Shown piece after piece: positions 25,543 through 33,828 of a stretch of 64,000 nt of DNA. Each line of letters begins with the position of its first letter. Within the stretch, counting starts at the first letter, position 1. The stretch is from Acidobacteriota bacterium (GTDB lineage Bacteria > Acidobacteriota > Terriglobia > UBA7540): assembly GCA_021817045.1 (NCBI GenBank), contig JAKAWG010000012.1, positions 26,274 through 90,273 on the forward strand. The letters are read 5' to 3'. The notes under the pieces are model-generated. The model saw only the letters and a program-made list of their open reading frames with translations. It had not been told where the DNA came from and searched no databases. A program made the translations under genes and the position numbers.

Positions 25543-26220
25543 TCACGCGTTCTCTCGCCCGAGAGATTTTTGCGGCCAGCCGTATTTCCCGATCAGCGGA
25601 ACAAACTGACAAGAGTCCAGGTTGCGTACCGCGATGCCCGAGACGGTCTTTTCCATCAGTTGGAGGCGCTGCAGACGAAACCCGCCCACCGGAATCACCA
25701 TGCGTCCGCCAACAGCCAACTGATCGACTAAGGCGGGCGGAGGCTGAGGCGAAGCCGCGGTCACCAGGATAGCCTGGTAAGGAGCACCGGCCGAATAGCC
25801 CTCGCTGCCGTCTCCGCAAACAACTTCAACAGCACCGTAACCCAGGCGGGCAAGGCGCGCGCGGGCGCTTTCCGCAAGCTCCTGGACGCGCTCGATGGAA
25901 TAAACGCGCGCCCCGAGCCAAGCCAGAACTGCCGCCTGATAGCCCGATCCTGTGCCCACCTCCAGCACCACGTCGCCCGGCTGCACTAAAGCCGCTTCCG
26001 TCATCGCGGCCACGATGTATGGCTGCGAGATGGTCTCAGCCTTGCCGATAGGGAGCGGGCGGTCCTGGTAGGCAAGCTCCATGAATTTCTTAGGGACGAA
26101 CTCATGGCGGGGAACGTGGAGCATAGCAGCAAGCACGCGTTCGTCGCGGATGCCGCGCCGGCGAAGTTGGAACTCCACCATCTGGCGCCTTTCGGCCTCA
26201 AAAGGTTTTAGCTCTTCCAT
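25543..26220 (-). CDS. pcm: Protein-L-isoaspartate O-methyltransferase
   Basis: From the ATG at 26220 the product is 225 residues (the frame is open to 26325, which would overlap pnp). It begins MEELKPFEAERRQMVEFQLR and has the PCMT region VPRHEFVPKKFMELAYQDRPLPIGKAETISQP, the SAM loop VVLEVGTGSGYQAAVLAWLG and GDGSEGYSAGAPYQAILVTAA. The enzyme methylates isoaspartyl residues in damaged proteins using S-adenosylmethionine. It begins 34 bp after the pnp stop, so it probably belongs to the rpsO-pnp transcript. Confidence 0.94.
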   Translation of the reverse strand: MEELKPFEAERRQMVEFQLRRRGIRDERVLAAMLHVPRHEFVPKKFMELAYQDRPLPIGKAETISQPYIVAAMTEAALVQPGDVVLEVGTGSGYQAAVLAWLGARVYSIERVQELAESARARLARLGYGAVEVVCGDGSEGYSAGAPYQAILVTAASPQPPPALVDQLAVGGRMVIPVGGFRLQRLQLMEKTVSGIAVRNLDSCQFVPLIGKYGWPQKSLGRENA

Positions 26221-26254
26221 ACAAGCACATCTCGGAAGTTCAGAGTGCGGCCCT

Positions 26255-28354
26255 CTAAACCCCGGCTTTTTGCCGCTGCTCGCGAAGAACGGCTTTGCGA
26301 CTGAGCCGGATCTTGTTTCCGTCAATGGAAATCACTTTTACCAGAAGCTGGTCGCCCTCTTTAAGTTCCTTGCGAATGTCCTGAATGCGGTGCTCGGCGA
26401 CTTCGCTGATGTGCAGCAGGCCGTCGGTCCCCGGAAAGATCTCGACAAAGGCGCCAAAGTCCGCCAGGCGCACAACCTTGCCCAGATATGTTTTTCCGAT
26501 CTCGGCTTCCGCCAGCAGGTCCTTCACCATTTTGATCGCTTTGTCGGCAGCAGCCTGGTCCGTCGCCGCAATGTTCACTTTCCCATCGTCCTCGACATCA
26601 ATTTTGGCGCCGCTTTGTTCCACAATTCCCCGAATCACTTTTCCGCCCGGCCCGATGAGCTCGCCGATTTTTTGCGGATTGATGCGGATCGTGAAGATGT
26701 GTGGAGCGTAAGATGAGATGGCGGTGCGGGGCTCGGGCAAGACTGCTAGCATCTTGTCGAGCACGTGGAGCCGGCCGACCCTGGCCTGCTCGAGCGCTTC
26801 CGCCATGATCTGCGACGTCACGCCGCTGATCTTGATATCCATCTGAAGGGCGGTGATGCCAGTCTTGGTTCCCGCCACCTTAAAGTCCATGTCGCCGTAA
26901 TGGTCTTCAGCGCCGGCGATGTCAGTGAGGATGGCGTAACGGTCGCCCTCCTTGACGAGGCCCATCGCGATGCCGGCTACTGGTGCCGAAAGAGGTACCC
27001 CGGCATCCATCAGGGCCAGGCACCCGCCGCACACGGTGGCCATCGACGAGGAGCCGTTCGACTCGAGAATGTCGGAGACGACGCGAATGGTGTAAGGAAA
27101 TTTGTCTTCACCCGGAGTGACGGCGAGCAGGGAACGCTCGGCAAGGTTGCCGTGGCCGATCTCGCGCCGTCCCGGACCGCGCAGGAATCCCACTTCGCCC
27201 ACGCTGAAAGGCGGGAAATTGTAGTGCAGCATGAACCGCTTGAACGCTTCACCCTCCAGCACATCCAGGCGCTGCATGTCCTCGGCGGTGCCGAGCGTGG
27301 CGGTGACAAGCGCCTGCGTCTCCCCACGAGTGAAAAGCGCCGACCCGTGCGTGCGAGGCAGCATGCCGACCTCGCAGAAGATAGGCCGAACTTGGTCAAA
27401 GGCTCGGCCGTCCGGGCGGCGCCGGGAAAGGAGCACATCGTCGCGGAACAAGCGCTCGTAAAGCGAGTCGAACGCATGGCCCGCCGCTTTGATCTTTTCC
27501 TCGTCGTCGCTCGGGTAACCCTCCAGCAGTTGCTTGCGAAGCGCCTGAATTTCTCGCTCGCTTTCAAGCTTCGAGCGCTTCGAGGTGTCCATGGCTTCGC
27601 GGAGGGCCGCTTTGACCTTTTCCGAAACTTCCTTGGTAAGCGCCTGGTCGGATTGAGGAGCCGTGAATTCGCGTTTTTGGATGCCGAGCCTGCCAAACAG
27701 CTCGCGCTCGGCGTGTACGATCTTGCGGATTTCGGCGTGGGCATGCTCGATGGCTTCGAGGATGGTGGCCTCGGAAACCTCGCTGGCCGCTGCCTCCACC
27801 ATCACGATCGCCTCCTCTGTCCCGGCAACCACCAGGTTGAGCAAGCTCGTTTTCATTTCCTCGTACGTTGGGTTCGTGATGAAGCGGCCTCCCACGAGCC
27901 CCACCCTCACCGCGCCAACCGGGTTCATGAAGGGAATGTCGGACAAGTAAAGCGCGGCCGCGCCCGCTACGACGCCGATGATGTCCGGGCTGTGATCCGA
28001 GTCGGCGGACAGCACCATGGCAATAACCTGCGTGTCGTCCTTAAAACCTTCGGGGAAGAGGGGCCGCACGGGCCGGTCAATCAGGCGGCTGGTGAGAATC
28101 TCTCGCTCAGTGGGGCGTCCTTCACGCTTGAAAAATCCGCCCGGTATTTTGCCGGCCGCATAATTGTACTCGCGGTAGTCTACGGTAAGCGGAAAGAAAT
28201 CAATGCCTTCCCGCGGCTCCGCCGTGCAAGCCGTCGCCAGCACCACGGAATCTCCATACCGTACGTAGGCCGAGCCGTTCGCCTGCTTGGCGAGCTTGCC
28301 CCATTCCAATGTCAATGTGTTTGAACCTAGGGGAATACTAACCTGTTGCTCCAT
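26255..28354 (-). CDS. pnp: Polyribonucleotide nucleotidyltransferase
   Basis: The ATG at 28354 follows GGAGGAT about nine bases upstream, giving 699 residues. Two RNase PH-like domains are evident: residues about 10-210, including TVDYREYNYAAGKIPGGFFKREGRPTEREIL, and about 310-540, including LPRTHGSALFTRGETQALVT and GDMDFKVAGTKTGITALQMD. A KH domain with the GPGG loop (KIGELIGPGGKVIRGIVEQ) and an S1 domain (GKVVRLADFGAFVEIFPGTDG) follow. PNPase degrades RNA phosphorolytically and can add tails. Its position directly behind rpsO is the classical order, and both may share one transcript. The C-terminus is short after S1. Confidence 0.97.
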   Translation of the reverse strand: MEQQVSIPLGSNTLTLEWGKLAKQANGSAYVRYGDSVVLATACTAEPREGIDFFPLTVDYREYNYAAGKIPGGFFKREGRPTEREILTSRLIDRPVRPLFPEGFKDDTQVIAMVLSADSDHSPDIIGVVAGAAALYLSDIPFMNPVGAVRVGLVGGRFITNPTYEEMKTSLLNLVVAGTEEAIVMVEAAASEVSEATILEAIEHAHAEIRKIVHAERELFGRLGIQKREFTAPQSDQALTKEVSEKVKAALREAMDTSKRSKLESEREIQALRKQLLEGYPSDDEEKIKAAGHAFDSLYERLFRDDVLLSRRRPDGRAFDQVRPIFCEVGMLPRTHGSALFTRGETQALVTATLGTAEDMQRLDVLEGEAFKRFMLHYNFPPFSVGEVGFLRGPGRREIGHGNLAERSLLAVTPGEDKFPYTIRVVSDILESNGSSSMATVCGGCLALMDAGVPLSAPVAGIAMGLVKEGDRYAILTDIAGAEDHYGDMDFKVAGTKTGITALQMDIKISGVTSQIMAEALEQARVGRLHVLDKMLAVLPEPRTAISSYAPHIFTIRINPQKIGELIGPGGKVIRGIVEQSGAKIDVEDDGKVNIAATDQAAADKAIKMVKDLLAEAEIGKTYLGKVVRLADFGAFVEIFPGTDGLLHISEVAEHRIQDIRKELKEGDQLLVKVISIDGNKIRLSRKAVLREQRQKAGV

Positions 28355-28631
28355 CGTTTTTATCCTCCGTATCTGCGGCCGCACGAACGCTGATGCGCCC
28401 CTCGCCTTTCGGACGCGTCGCTGGCCTGACTACTTGCAGGCGTCCGAAACGCGGATTCACCCATGCTTGTCGTCATTCGAGAATTGCAGTTGAGGCGGGA
28501 ACCAGGGGCGAGACCCCGCATCATCGCGGGGACACAAAAAACCCTACACAACTTCGGACCGTCTGCAGCGCCTGCAGGGTCCTCAGATCCAATTGACTTG
28601 GTGATCCCGATACTGAGAAGTTGCAACCCGG

Positions 28632-28901
28632 CTATTTGCGGATGCCCAGTCTTTCGATGGTCTGCCTATAGTTCTCCGGGTCTCTGCGCCTTAAGTAATC
28701 GAGCAGGCGCTTCCGTTTGCCCACCATCAAGAGCAGCCCGCGTCGCGAGGCGTGATCCTGGCGATGAGCGCGGAAGTGCTCATTCAAATACGAAATGCGC
28801 TCCGTGAGCAGAGCGATTTGAACCTGAGGCGACCCGCAATCCTTTTCGTGAATTCGATAGCTCGCGATCAGGTCTGTTTTCTTTTCCGCTGTCAGCGGCA
28901 T
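28632..28901 (-). CDS. rpsO: Ribosomal protein S15
   Basis: The 89-residue product reads [20 protein letters not shown], then [20 protein letters not shown] and [20 protein letters not shown], the full S15 signature with normal length. S15 binds 16S rRNA early in 30S assembly. It is followed by pnp after about 280 bp on the same strand. The spacer contains hairpin-forming stretches (28500-28525 and about 28560-28580) and a T-run on the minus strand, which could be processing or attenuation sites. Confidence 0.97.
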   Translation of the reverse strand: MPLTAEKKTDLIASYRIHEKDCGSPQVQIALLTERISYLNEHFRAHRQDHASRRGLLLMVGKRKRLLDYLRRRDPENYRQTIERLGIRK

Positions 28902-29155
28902 CCGCCTGTCTCCTCACTCCATCAAACTCAAAGTTTATTCTTTGGCCGTCAATAGATTAACATGAACCTTTCAATTTAGCAAAATGCAGCAAGTAACGGG
29001 GCTGCGTAGCGGCGACGGCTCGTGCCAAGGCCTCACGTTCGTAATACGTAGAGGACTCCGATATTTGGGGGTCTCGCCGGCCCAAGACGCCTTTCTGTTC
29101 GCCCAGCGCGCTCAACTCCTGTTCCGATCAGGAGAGTTCAAGTTCTTCCACTCGG

Positions 29156-29497
29156 TCATTGGATCGTTGTCCCACCCAAATAGACGTGGCGCTGCGCGGA
29201 CTTCAACACCCTCAAGTGATCTTTTTGGCGCTGCACCTGTTCTTTTTGCCTCAGTTTCAACTCGGCCATCTGGCGGTTAAAACGGTGCTCCGCCGCCAGC
29301 CGCTCGGCACGAGGAATATGGTCGCGACGCACGGATCGCTTCCAGGCCTTTTCTTGGCGTTTGAGCTGCTTACGTTCCATCTTCTGCTGCAACTTAAGCG
29401 CCTTCAGAACAGTCAAGGGCTTCCTCGGGAATGCGAAAGCCACGGCCGGAGCGGTAAGCAAGACAATCATCGCGAGGTTGCTTTTTCTCATGAGCAT
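29156..29497 (-). CDS. Exported basic coiled-coil protein, function unknown
   Basis: The ATG at 29497 follows GGGAGAG. The 113-residue product has a signal peptide (RKSNLAMIVLLTAPAVAFA). The remainder is strongly basic and helical, rich in Lys, Arg and Gln, with heptad-like spacing (LQQKMERKQLKRQEKAWKRS, MAELKLRQKEQVQRQKDHLR). There are no Cys and no known domain. It might bind nucleic acid, polyphosphate or acidic envelope polymers, but nothing proves this. It is divergent from larB. The 254 bp between it and rpsO hold no gene I can support. Confidence 0.6.
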   Translation of the reverse strand: MLMRKSNLAMIVLLTAPAVAFAFPRKPLTVLKALKLQQKMERKQLKRQEKAWKRSVRRDHIPRAERLAAEHRFNRQMAELKLRQKEQVQRQKDHLRVLKSAQRHVYLGGTTIQ

Positions 29498-29700
29498 TCG
29501 TCTCTCCCGCTACTTTAGGTGGCCATCTCGGACAGCTTATTACTCAATAAGATATTATCAGATATGGTGTCAAGCAGCCAAGTCAAATCACTGTCATAAG
29601 CCCGTCGTTCTGCCGGCGAGCCCTGGTATACTACCACCCTGCGGAATTGGGAGACTGTTTCGTCCGGCCCAAATAGGCAATTGCATCGCGAGGGAGCATT

Positions 29701-30447
29701 TTGACCGTCGAATTCATCAAGGCGTTACTGAAGCAGGTGCGACGCGGAAGCCTCAGCATAGACGAGGCTCTTGAGAAGCTACGCGATCTCCCTTACGAAG
29801 ACCTCGGTTACGCCAAGATTGACCATCATCGCTTGCTACGCAAAGGTTTTCCTGAAGTGATCTTCGGGCGCGGCAAAAGCCCCGAACACGTGGAAGGCGT
29901 GGTGCGGCGCATGCTGCCGCGCCGGCATGACATCCTGATCACGCGTGGCGATCCAGAGCTGTTCGAGCGCATCCGGGCCCTTGCGCCGGCAGCAGAATTC
30001 CATCCTCTTTCCGGCGCTATTTCCATTCGGCTTGACCGTTCGGTGCGCGGTAAAGGGAAGATTCTGGTCGTTTCCGCCGGAACGAGTGATATTCCGGTGG
30101 CCGAGGAAGCGCAGGTCACCGCTGAGACGATGGGCAACCGCGTTGAGACGCTTTATGACGTGGGAGTCGCGGGCATTCACCGGCTGCTTGGCGAAAGCCG
30201 CGCGTTGCGCGCGGCACGAGTGATCGTGTGCGTGGCGGGCATGGAGGGTGCGCTGCCCAGCGTGGTGGCAGGGCTCGTTGGCGGCCCGGTGATCGCGGTT
30301 CCTACGAGCATAGGCTATGGAGCCAGCTTTCGTGGGCTCGCCGCGTTGCTTGGCATGCTTAACAGCTGCGCCTCCAATGTGGCTGTCGTCAATATCGACA
30401 ACGGCTTCGGCGGCGGCTACCTCGCGAGCATCATCAACCGGCTGTAA
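29701..30447 (+). CDS. larB: Nickel-pincer cofactor biosynthesis protein LarB
   Basis: The start is TTG at 29701, with GAGGGAG five bases upstream. The 248-residue protein has the LarB N-terminal helical part ([27 protein letters not shown] and the [15 protein letters not shown] motif). A PurE-like domain follows: [52 protein letters not shown] and [13 protein letters not shown]. LarB carboxylates nicotinate adenine dinucleotide in the first step of the nickel pincer nucleotide pathway needed by lactate racemase and relatives. LarC and LarE are not in the window. selD follows 76 bp downstream on the same strand. Confidence 0.92.
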   Translation: MTVEFIKALLKQVRRGSLSIDEALEKLRDLPYEDLGYAKIDHHRLLRKGFPEVIFGRGKSPEHVEGVVRRMLPRRHDILITRGDPELFERIRALAPAAEFHPLSGAISIRLDRSVRGKGKILVVSAGTSDIPVAEEAQVTAETMGNRVETLYDVGVAGIHRLLGESRALRAARVIVCVAGMEGALPSVVAGLVGGPVIAVPTSIGYGASFRGLAALLGMLNSCASNVAVVNIDNGFGGGYLASIINRL

Positions 30448-30523
30448 GTCCCCGGCAGTTCAGTTCTCCCGCTGTTTGGCCTTCTTGTCGTGCTCCGGCA
30501 CCGCACCGGCTATAATGGGGATC

Positions 30524-31579
30524 ATGACGGATGAGCGTACACGGCTGACCGCAATGGTGAAAGCGGCGGGTTGAGCGGCTAAGCTGAGTCCAAGTATTTT
30601 GGGCTCTATCTTGCCACGACTGCCCCGCCAGTCCGATCCGAGCGTCGTGGTCGGCTTTGACACCGCGGACGACGCCGGCGTGTATCGACTGCCGGAAAAG
30701 CTTACGCCGGGCATCGCCCTCGTTCAGACCGTGGATTTCTTCACGCCGATCGTGGACGATCCCACGACCTTCGGGTATATCGCTGCCGCCAATTCCCTGA
30801 GCGACGTCTACGCCATGGGCGGGCGGCCGCTCACCGCGCTTGCCATCGCCGGCTTCCCTAGTTCTGGTACCGATCTAAGCGTCTTCGAACATATTCTTCG
30901 CGGCGGCCTTGAGAAGATGCAGGAGGCCGGCTGCACGGTGATCGGCGGGCACAGTATCGCGGATGAAGAGATCAAGTTCGGCTACGCCGTCACCGGGCTT
31001 ATTGATTCTGACCGCGTGCTCACCAACGCGGGTGCCCGCGCTGGGGATCGCCTGATTCTCACCAAGCGCCTGGGCACGGGAATCATTGCGACGGCGCTGA
31101 AGAAAGGTGCAGCAAGCGACGTCTCGGTACGCGCCGCCGTCGAATCCATGAGCGCACTGAATCGCTCCGCCAGTGAAGCGGCGCTCAGGCATGAAGTGCA
31201 TGCCGCCACGGACGTGACCGGCTTCGGACTGCTTGGCCACGCGCACGAAATGGCCGCGGCCAGCAAGGTCAGCTTGAGAATTGACTCCGCCCAGGCGGAA
31301 GCTCTGCCCGGCGCGCTCGAATATGCGGCCCTCGGTTTTCTTCCCGGTGGACTGAAACGCAACGCGGAATTCGTTTCGGGCTGCGTCGAGTTTGCAGCGA
31401 GCGCTTCTGAAGCGGTCCGTAATCTGCTCCTCGATCCGCAGACCTCCGGCGGCCTTCTTCTGTCCGTTGAAGCCAAAGACGCACCATCCCTCCTCCGCTC
31501 GCTTTCCGAGCGAAATGTCCCGGCACGCGAAATCGGGTCGGTGACCGAGAAACGCTCCCCGCTTATCTCGGTTTGCTGA
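30524..31579 (+). CDS. selD: Selenide, water dikinase, a selenoprotein with in-frame UGA
   Basis: An ordinary frame starts only at 30599 and lacks the catalytic N-terminus. Reading from the ATG at 30524 gives MTDERTRLTAMVKAAG, then TGA at 30572-30574, then AAKLSPSILGSILPRL. This matches the SelD active-site motif in which Cys or selenocysteine precedes the conserved Lys, so the TGA is almost certainly selenocysteine (residue 17). The rest carries VVVGFDTADDAGVY, QTVDFFTPIVDDP, YAMGGRPLTALAI, IGGHSIADEEIKFGYAVTG and DVTGFGLLGHAHEM. SelD makes selenophosphate from selenide and ATP. A hairpin fitting a bacterial SECIS begins 11 bases after the TGA. Total 351 residues including Sec. It probably shares a transcript with larB. 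Confidence 0.93.
30586..30606 (+). promoter_or_regulatory. Candidate bacterial SECIS element in selD mRNA
   Basis: GAGTCCA and TGGGCTC pair over seven positions (one G-U) around a seven-base loop AGTATTT, with G at the second loop position. The loop begins 18 bases after the UGA. Known bacterial SECIS elements have a short stem within roughly 16-37 bases of the UGA and a G early in the loop, so spacing and shape fit. Confidence 0.7.
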
Positions 31580-31914
31580 GAGCGTCACAGAACTGGGTCA
31601 GGGGGCAAAGCCTACAGGGTCGAAGGGCACGTTTCCGTCATGTTGTATGAATAATGACGTTGACAGCCCGAGAGTCAGCACGTATGGTATTTAAGCGCCC
31701 GAAATAAATGGGGGGTGGGCGGGGGACGAGGTAGTGCCCTGATTTCAGGGATAGCGCCGAGTTTTAGCTCGTCAGGTGTCGGCCTGAAGGCCGGTGCCAC
31801 TCTCAGGTGAAGACACGGCCGGTTACGAAAGTGGGGTTTGCTTGTTGTTCCCGCCCCATAGTAGTAAGATTAGAAAGCTGAGGAGTATTGCTCCCGGCCA
31901 GAGGAGGAGTGCTG
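31580..31914. other. Intergenic region between selD and tatA with short palindromes
   Basis: No gene is supported. The stretch includes a G-rich run near 31711-31727. Two short palindromic units, CCCTGATTTCAGGG and a GGCCTGAAGGCC-centred hairpin, lie between about 31738 and 31800. The tatA ribosome site is at 31901-31909. Promoter positions are not clear. Confidence 0.45.
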
Positions 31915-32109
31915 ATGGACGGTTTATTTCAGCCGGTGCATCTGCTTTTTATTTTGCTCATTGTGCTGATTATCTTTGGACCAGGCAAGCTGCCTGACCT
32001 CGGTCGGGGATTGGGCAAGGGTATCCGCGAGTTCAAGGATGCGATCCGTGGCGGCTTGGGCTCAACGGAGAATCCCAAGCCCCCTGAGCAGAAGAATCCC
32101 TCAGCTTGA
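31915..32109 (+). CDS. tatA: Sec-independent translocase subunit TatA, copy 1
   Basis: The ATG at 31915 follows GAGGAGGAG. The 64-residue product has an N-terminal transmembrane helix (PVHLLFILLIVLIIFGPGKLPDLG) with the Phe-Gly hinge, an amphipathic helix (GRGLGKGIREFKDAIRGG) and a short Pro/Lys tail. That is the complete TatA/E form. TatA oligomers form the pore for folded proteins with twin-arginine signals. A second nearly identical gene begins 11 bases after its stop. No tatC or tatB is present in the window. Confidence 0.92.
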   Translation: MDGLFQPVHLLFILLIVLIIFGPGKLPDLGRGLGKGIREFKDAIRGGLGSTENPKPPEQKNPSA

Positions 32110-32119
32110 GGAGCGCTGT

Positions 32120-32308
32120 ATGGATGGTTTATTCGAACCAACCCATATCGTTTTTATCTTGCTCATCGTGTTGATTATCTTTGGACCGGGCAAACTGCCT
32201 GACCTCGGTCGGGGGTTGGGCAAGGGCATCCGTGAGTTCAAAGAAGCGATTCGTGGCGGGATAGGCGCAACGGAGAATCCCAAACCTCCCGAGCAGAAGA
32301 ATCCATAG
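32120..32308 (+). CDS. tatA: Sec-independent translocase subunit TatA, tandem copy 2
   Basis: The ATG at 32120 follows TTGAGGAG. The 62 residues differ from copy 1 at only seven aligned positions (for example EPTHIV against QPVHLL) and keep the membrane helix, the FGPGKLPDLG hinge and the amphipathic helix. The pair is a recent tandem duplication with conservative changes. Copies may be redundant or may mix in the same complex. The upstream spacer is only ten bases, so both are likely co-transcribed. Confidence 0.92.
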   Translation: MDGLFEPTHIVFILLIVLIIFGPGKLPDLGRGLGKGIREFKEAIRGGIGATENPKPPEQKNP

Positions 32309-32488
32309 CATTTCTTTGCTTGAGACGGAAAATTTGAGGTGGCTCCTGAGTCGCGAGATCACCAGGATGTAGCGCGCAGAACTGTGCGGCCGTTGCTTTG
32401 TGAGAGCGGGAGGACAAGAAGGCATGTTTCCTGGGCCCTTGCACGGCTGACTAGCCCGCTTCACTACCACCTTCCAGCATTCACCCAT

Positions 32489-32563
32489 TCCTCGGTAGCT
32501 CAATGGTAGAGCATTCGGCTGTTAACCGAAGGGTTGCAGGTTCGAGTCCTGCCCGAGGAGCCA
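32489..32563 (+). tRNA. tRNA-Asn (anticodon GUU)
   Basis: The acceptor stem TCCTCGG pairs with CCGAGGA. The D arm AGCTCAATGGTAGAGC, anticodon arm TTCGGCTGTTAACCGAA with anticodon GTT, and T arm GCAGGTTCGAGTCCTGC all fold as expected. The discriminator is G at 32560 and CCA is encoded at 32561-32563. It is intact and shows no sign of use as an integration site. Confidence 0.97.
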
Positions 32564-32594
32564 TTCCTTCGATTTCCTTAAAAGAGGCGGTTTG

Positions 32595-32984
32595 ATGAGC
32601 AGCAGAGCCGGGAGTGCCTGGAAGGAGATCACGCTTAATCTCCTTCGAATCGTGACGGGATTTCTGTTCATTCCGCATGGTGCGCAAAAACTCTTTGGAT
32701 TGTTCGCTCGGCACCCTGCGCCGCTATTTTCTCTTTTGGGCCTTGCCGGCGTCCTGGAGTTCTTCGGAGGAATTGCCATCCTGACCGGCTTTTTCACGCG
32801 CCCCGTGGCTTTTGTGCTTTCGGGCGAAATGGCGGTAGCCTACTGGACGGTGCACGCGCACTACGGATGGCTGCCCTTTCTCAACCACGGCGAGTTGGCG
32901 GTTCTGTTCTGCTTCGTGTTTCTTTTCCTTTGCGCAAACGGCGGCGGCAGTTTTTCAATCGATGGGTTGAGAGGGCGTGCCTGA
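32595..32984 (+). CDS. DoxX family membrane protein
   Basis: A 129-residue protein from the ATG at 32595 has four hydrophobic helices. The family phrases LLRIVTGFLFIPHGAQKLFG, GLAGVLEFFGGIAILTGFFT and AYWTVHAHYGWLPFLNHGELAVL are present. DoxX-like proteins are small integral membrane proteins, some linked to quinone or thiosulfate oxidation and some to redox stress; the particular role here is unknown. The gene starts 32 bases after the tRNA. It has no obvious operon partner, being followed by a transposase relic. Confidence 0.85.
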   Translation: MSSRAGSAWKEITLNLLRIVTGFLFIPHGAQKLFGLFARHPAPLFSLLGLAGVLEFFGGIAILTGFFTRPVAFVLSGEMAVAYWTVHAHYGWLPFLNHGELAVLFCFVFLFLCANGGGSFSIDGLRGRA

Positions 32985-33122
32985 CGCAGTTCTCAGTCCG
33001 CACTTAGCGAGGCTTTGACAACCGTCCAACGGTATAGCCGATTTCGTGCCGTTTCACGCTTGTAAGTTCCTTGCCTTCAGAAGGGATGTGCTGTTGAGGC
33101 GTTGTAGTGTAGACCTACGCCC

Positions 33123-33643
33123 TTGATCGGCGCGGCGCGAACTGAGGCCGTTCGCGCCTATCGCCTGGTAGAAATCCGAGTGCCCACGGGAGAAGAAGCG
33201 GTCGAGGCGGAGACGTTCACTTTTACCCTTCGCAAGGACAGGCTGCGGCAAGGAGGCCGCAGCGAAGGCCATTATCTGCTGCGCTCGAATCTTTCTGGGG
33301 AAGATCCGACGCTGCTTTGGCAATATTACGTTCGGCTCGCCGAGATCGAATCGGTCTTCCGCGCCCTGAGAAGCGATTTGGCCATCCGGCCCATTTACCA
33401 CCAGAAGGACTCGCGTATCGAGGCGCACATCTTTGTGTCGTTCCTCGCCTACTGCATATACTTCAAGCGGCGCGAGCGCTTGCGGCCCCGGGCGCCCGGC
33501 TGCCGATCCTGCCGCGCTACACGCAGCCGGAAGAGGACCAGCGGATGTTGCTCCACCCGTTGCGCCTGCGTTTACCTGGTCAACCAGTTCCCAGGATAAT
33601 CCTGGACGGGGCAAAATATGTCGCGGAGGCGGCAGCCGTGTAG
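33123..33643 (+). pseudogene. IS1634/IS4-superfamily transposase relic (C-terminal part)
   Basis: The fragment reads VEAETFTFTLRKDRLRQGGR, then EGHYLLRSNLSGEDPTLLWQ and YHQKDSRIEAHIFVSFLAYC, the C-terminal core of IS1634-type DDE transposases with the catalytic Glu region. After about 33460 the frame breaks. Its continuation RYTQPEEDQRMLLHPLRLRL and GQPVPRIILDGAKYV lies in another frame after a short deletion. The N-terminal half and both inverted ends are missing, so this is an old immobile remnant. Confidence 0.8.
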
Positions 33644-33828
33644 TGAAGACCTTTCGTGAGCCCGAACGTGAAATCAATCACTTGCCGAGAACTTCGGCTC
33701 CAGTTGTCAAAGTGGGGCTAAAATGGCGGCGCTACAAATCAACGTGATTGCTTGGCCAAGCTACGAGACCACGACAGGCGACAGGAGTCTTGGATCTTCG
33801 GTTTATGGCGGCTGGCTGCGGAGCAGCT

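Noticed and set aside
26765..28324. 519-codon open frame on the plus strand opposite pnp
   Set aside because: It is antisense to a clear PNPase gene, rich in Arg/His/Gly as expected from a shadow of a GC-rich gene, and has no domain.
28500..28580. Rho-independent terminator between rpsO and pnp
   Set aside because: Hairpins are present, but the T-run on the minus strand comes before the stronger hairpin rather than after it. Processing site or attenuator remain possible.
30599..31579. Short SelD without its active-site loop as a pseudogene
   Set aside because: The upstream in-frame UGA with the correct motif and a SECIS-like hairpin explains the apparent truncation.
32489..32563. tRNA-Asn as attachment site of an integrated element
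   Set aside because: No integrase gene and no repeated 3' tRNA end were seen downstream. The nearby transposase relic is not of a tRNA-targeting type.
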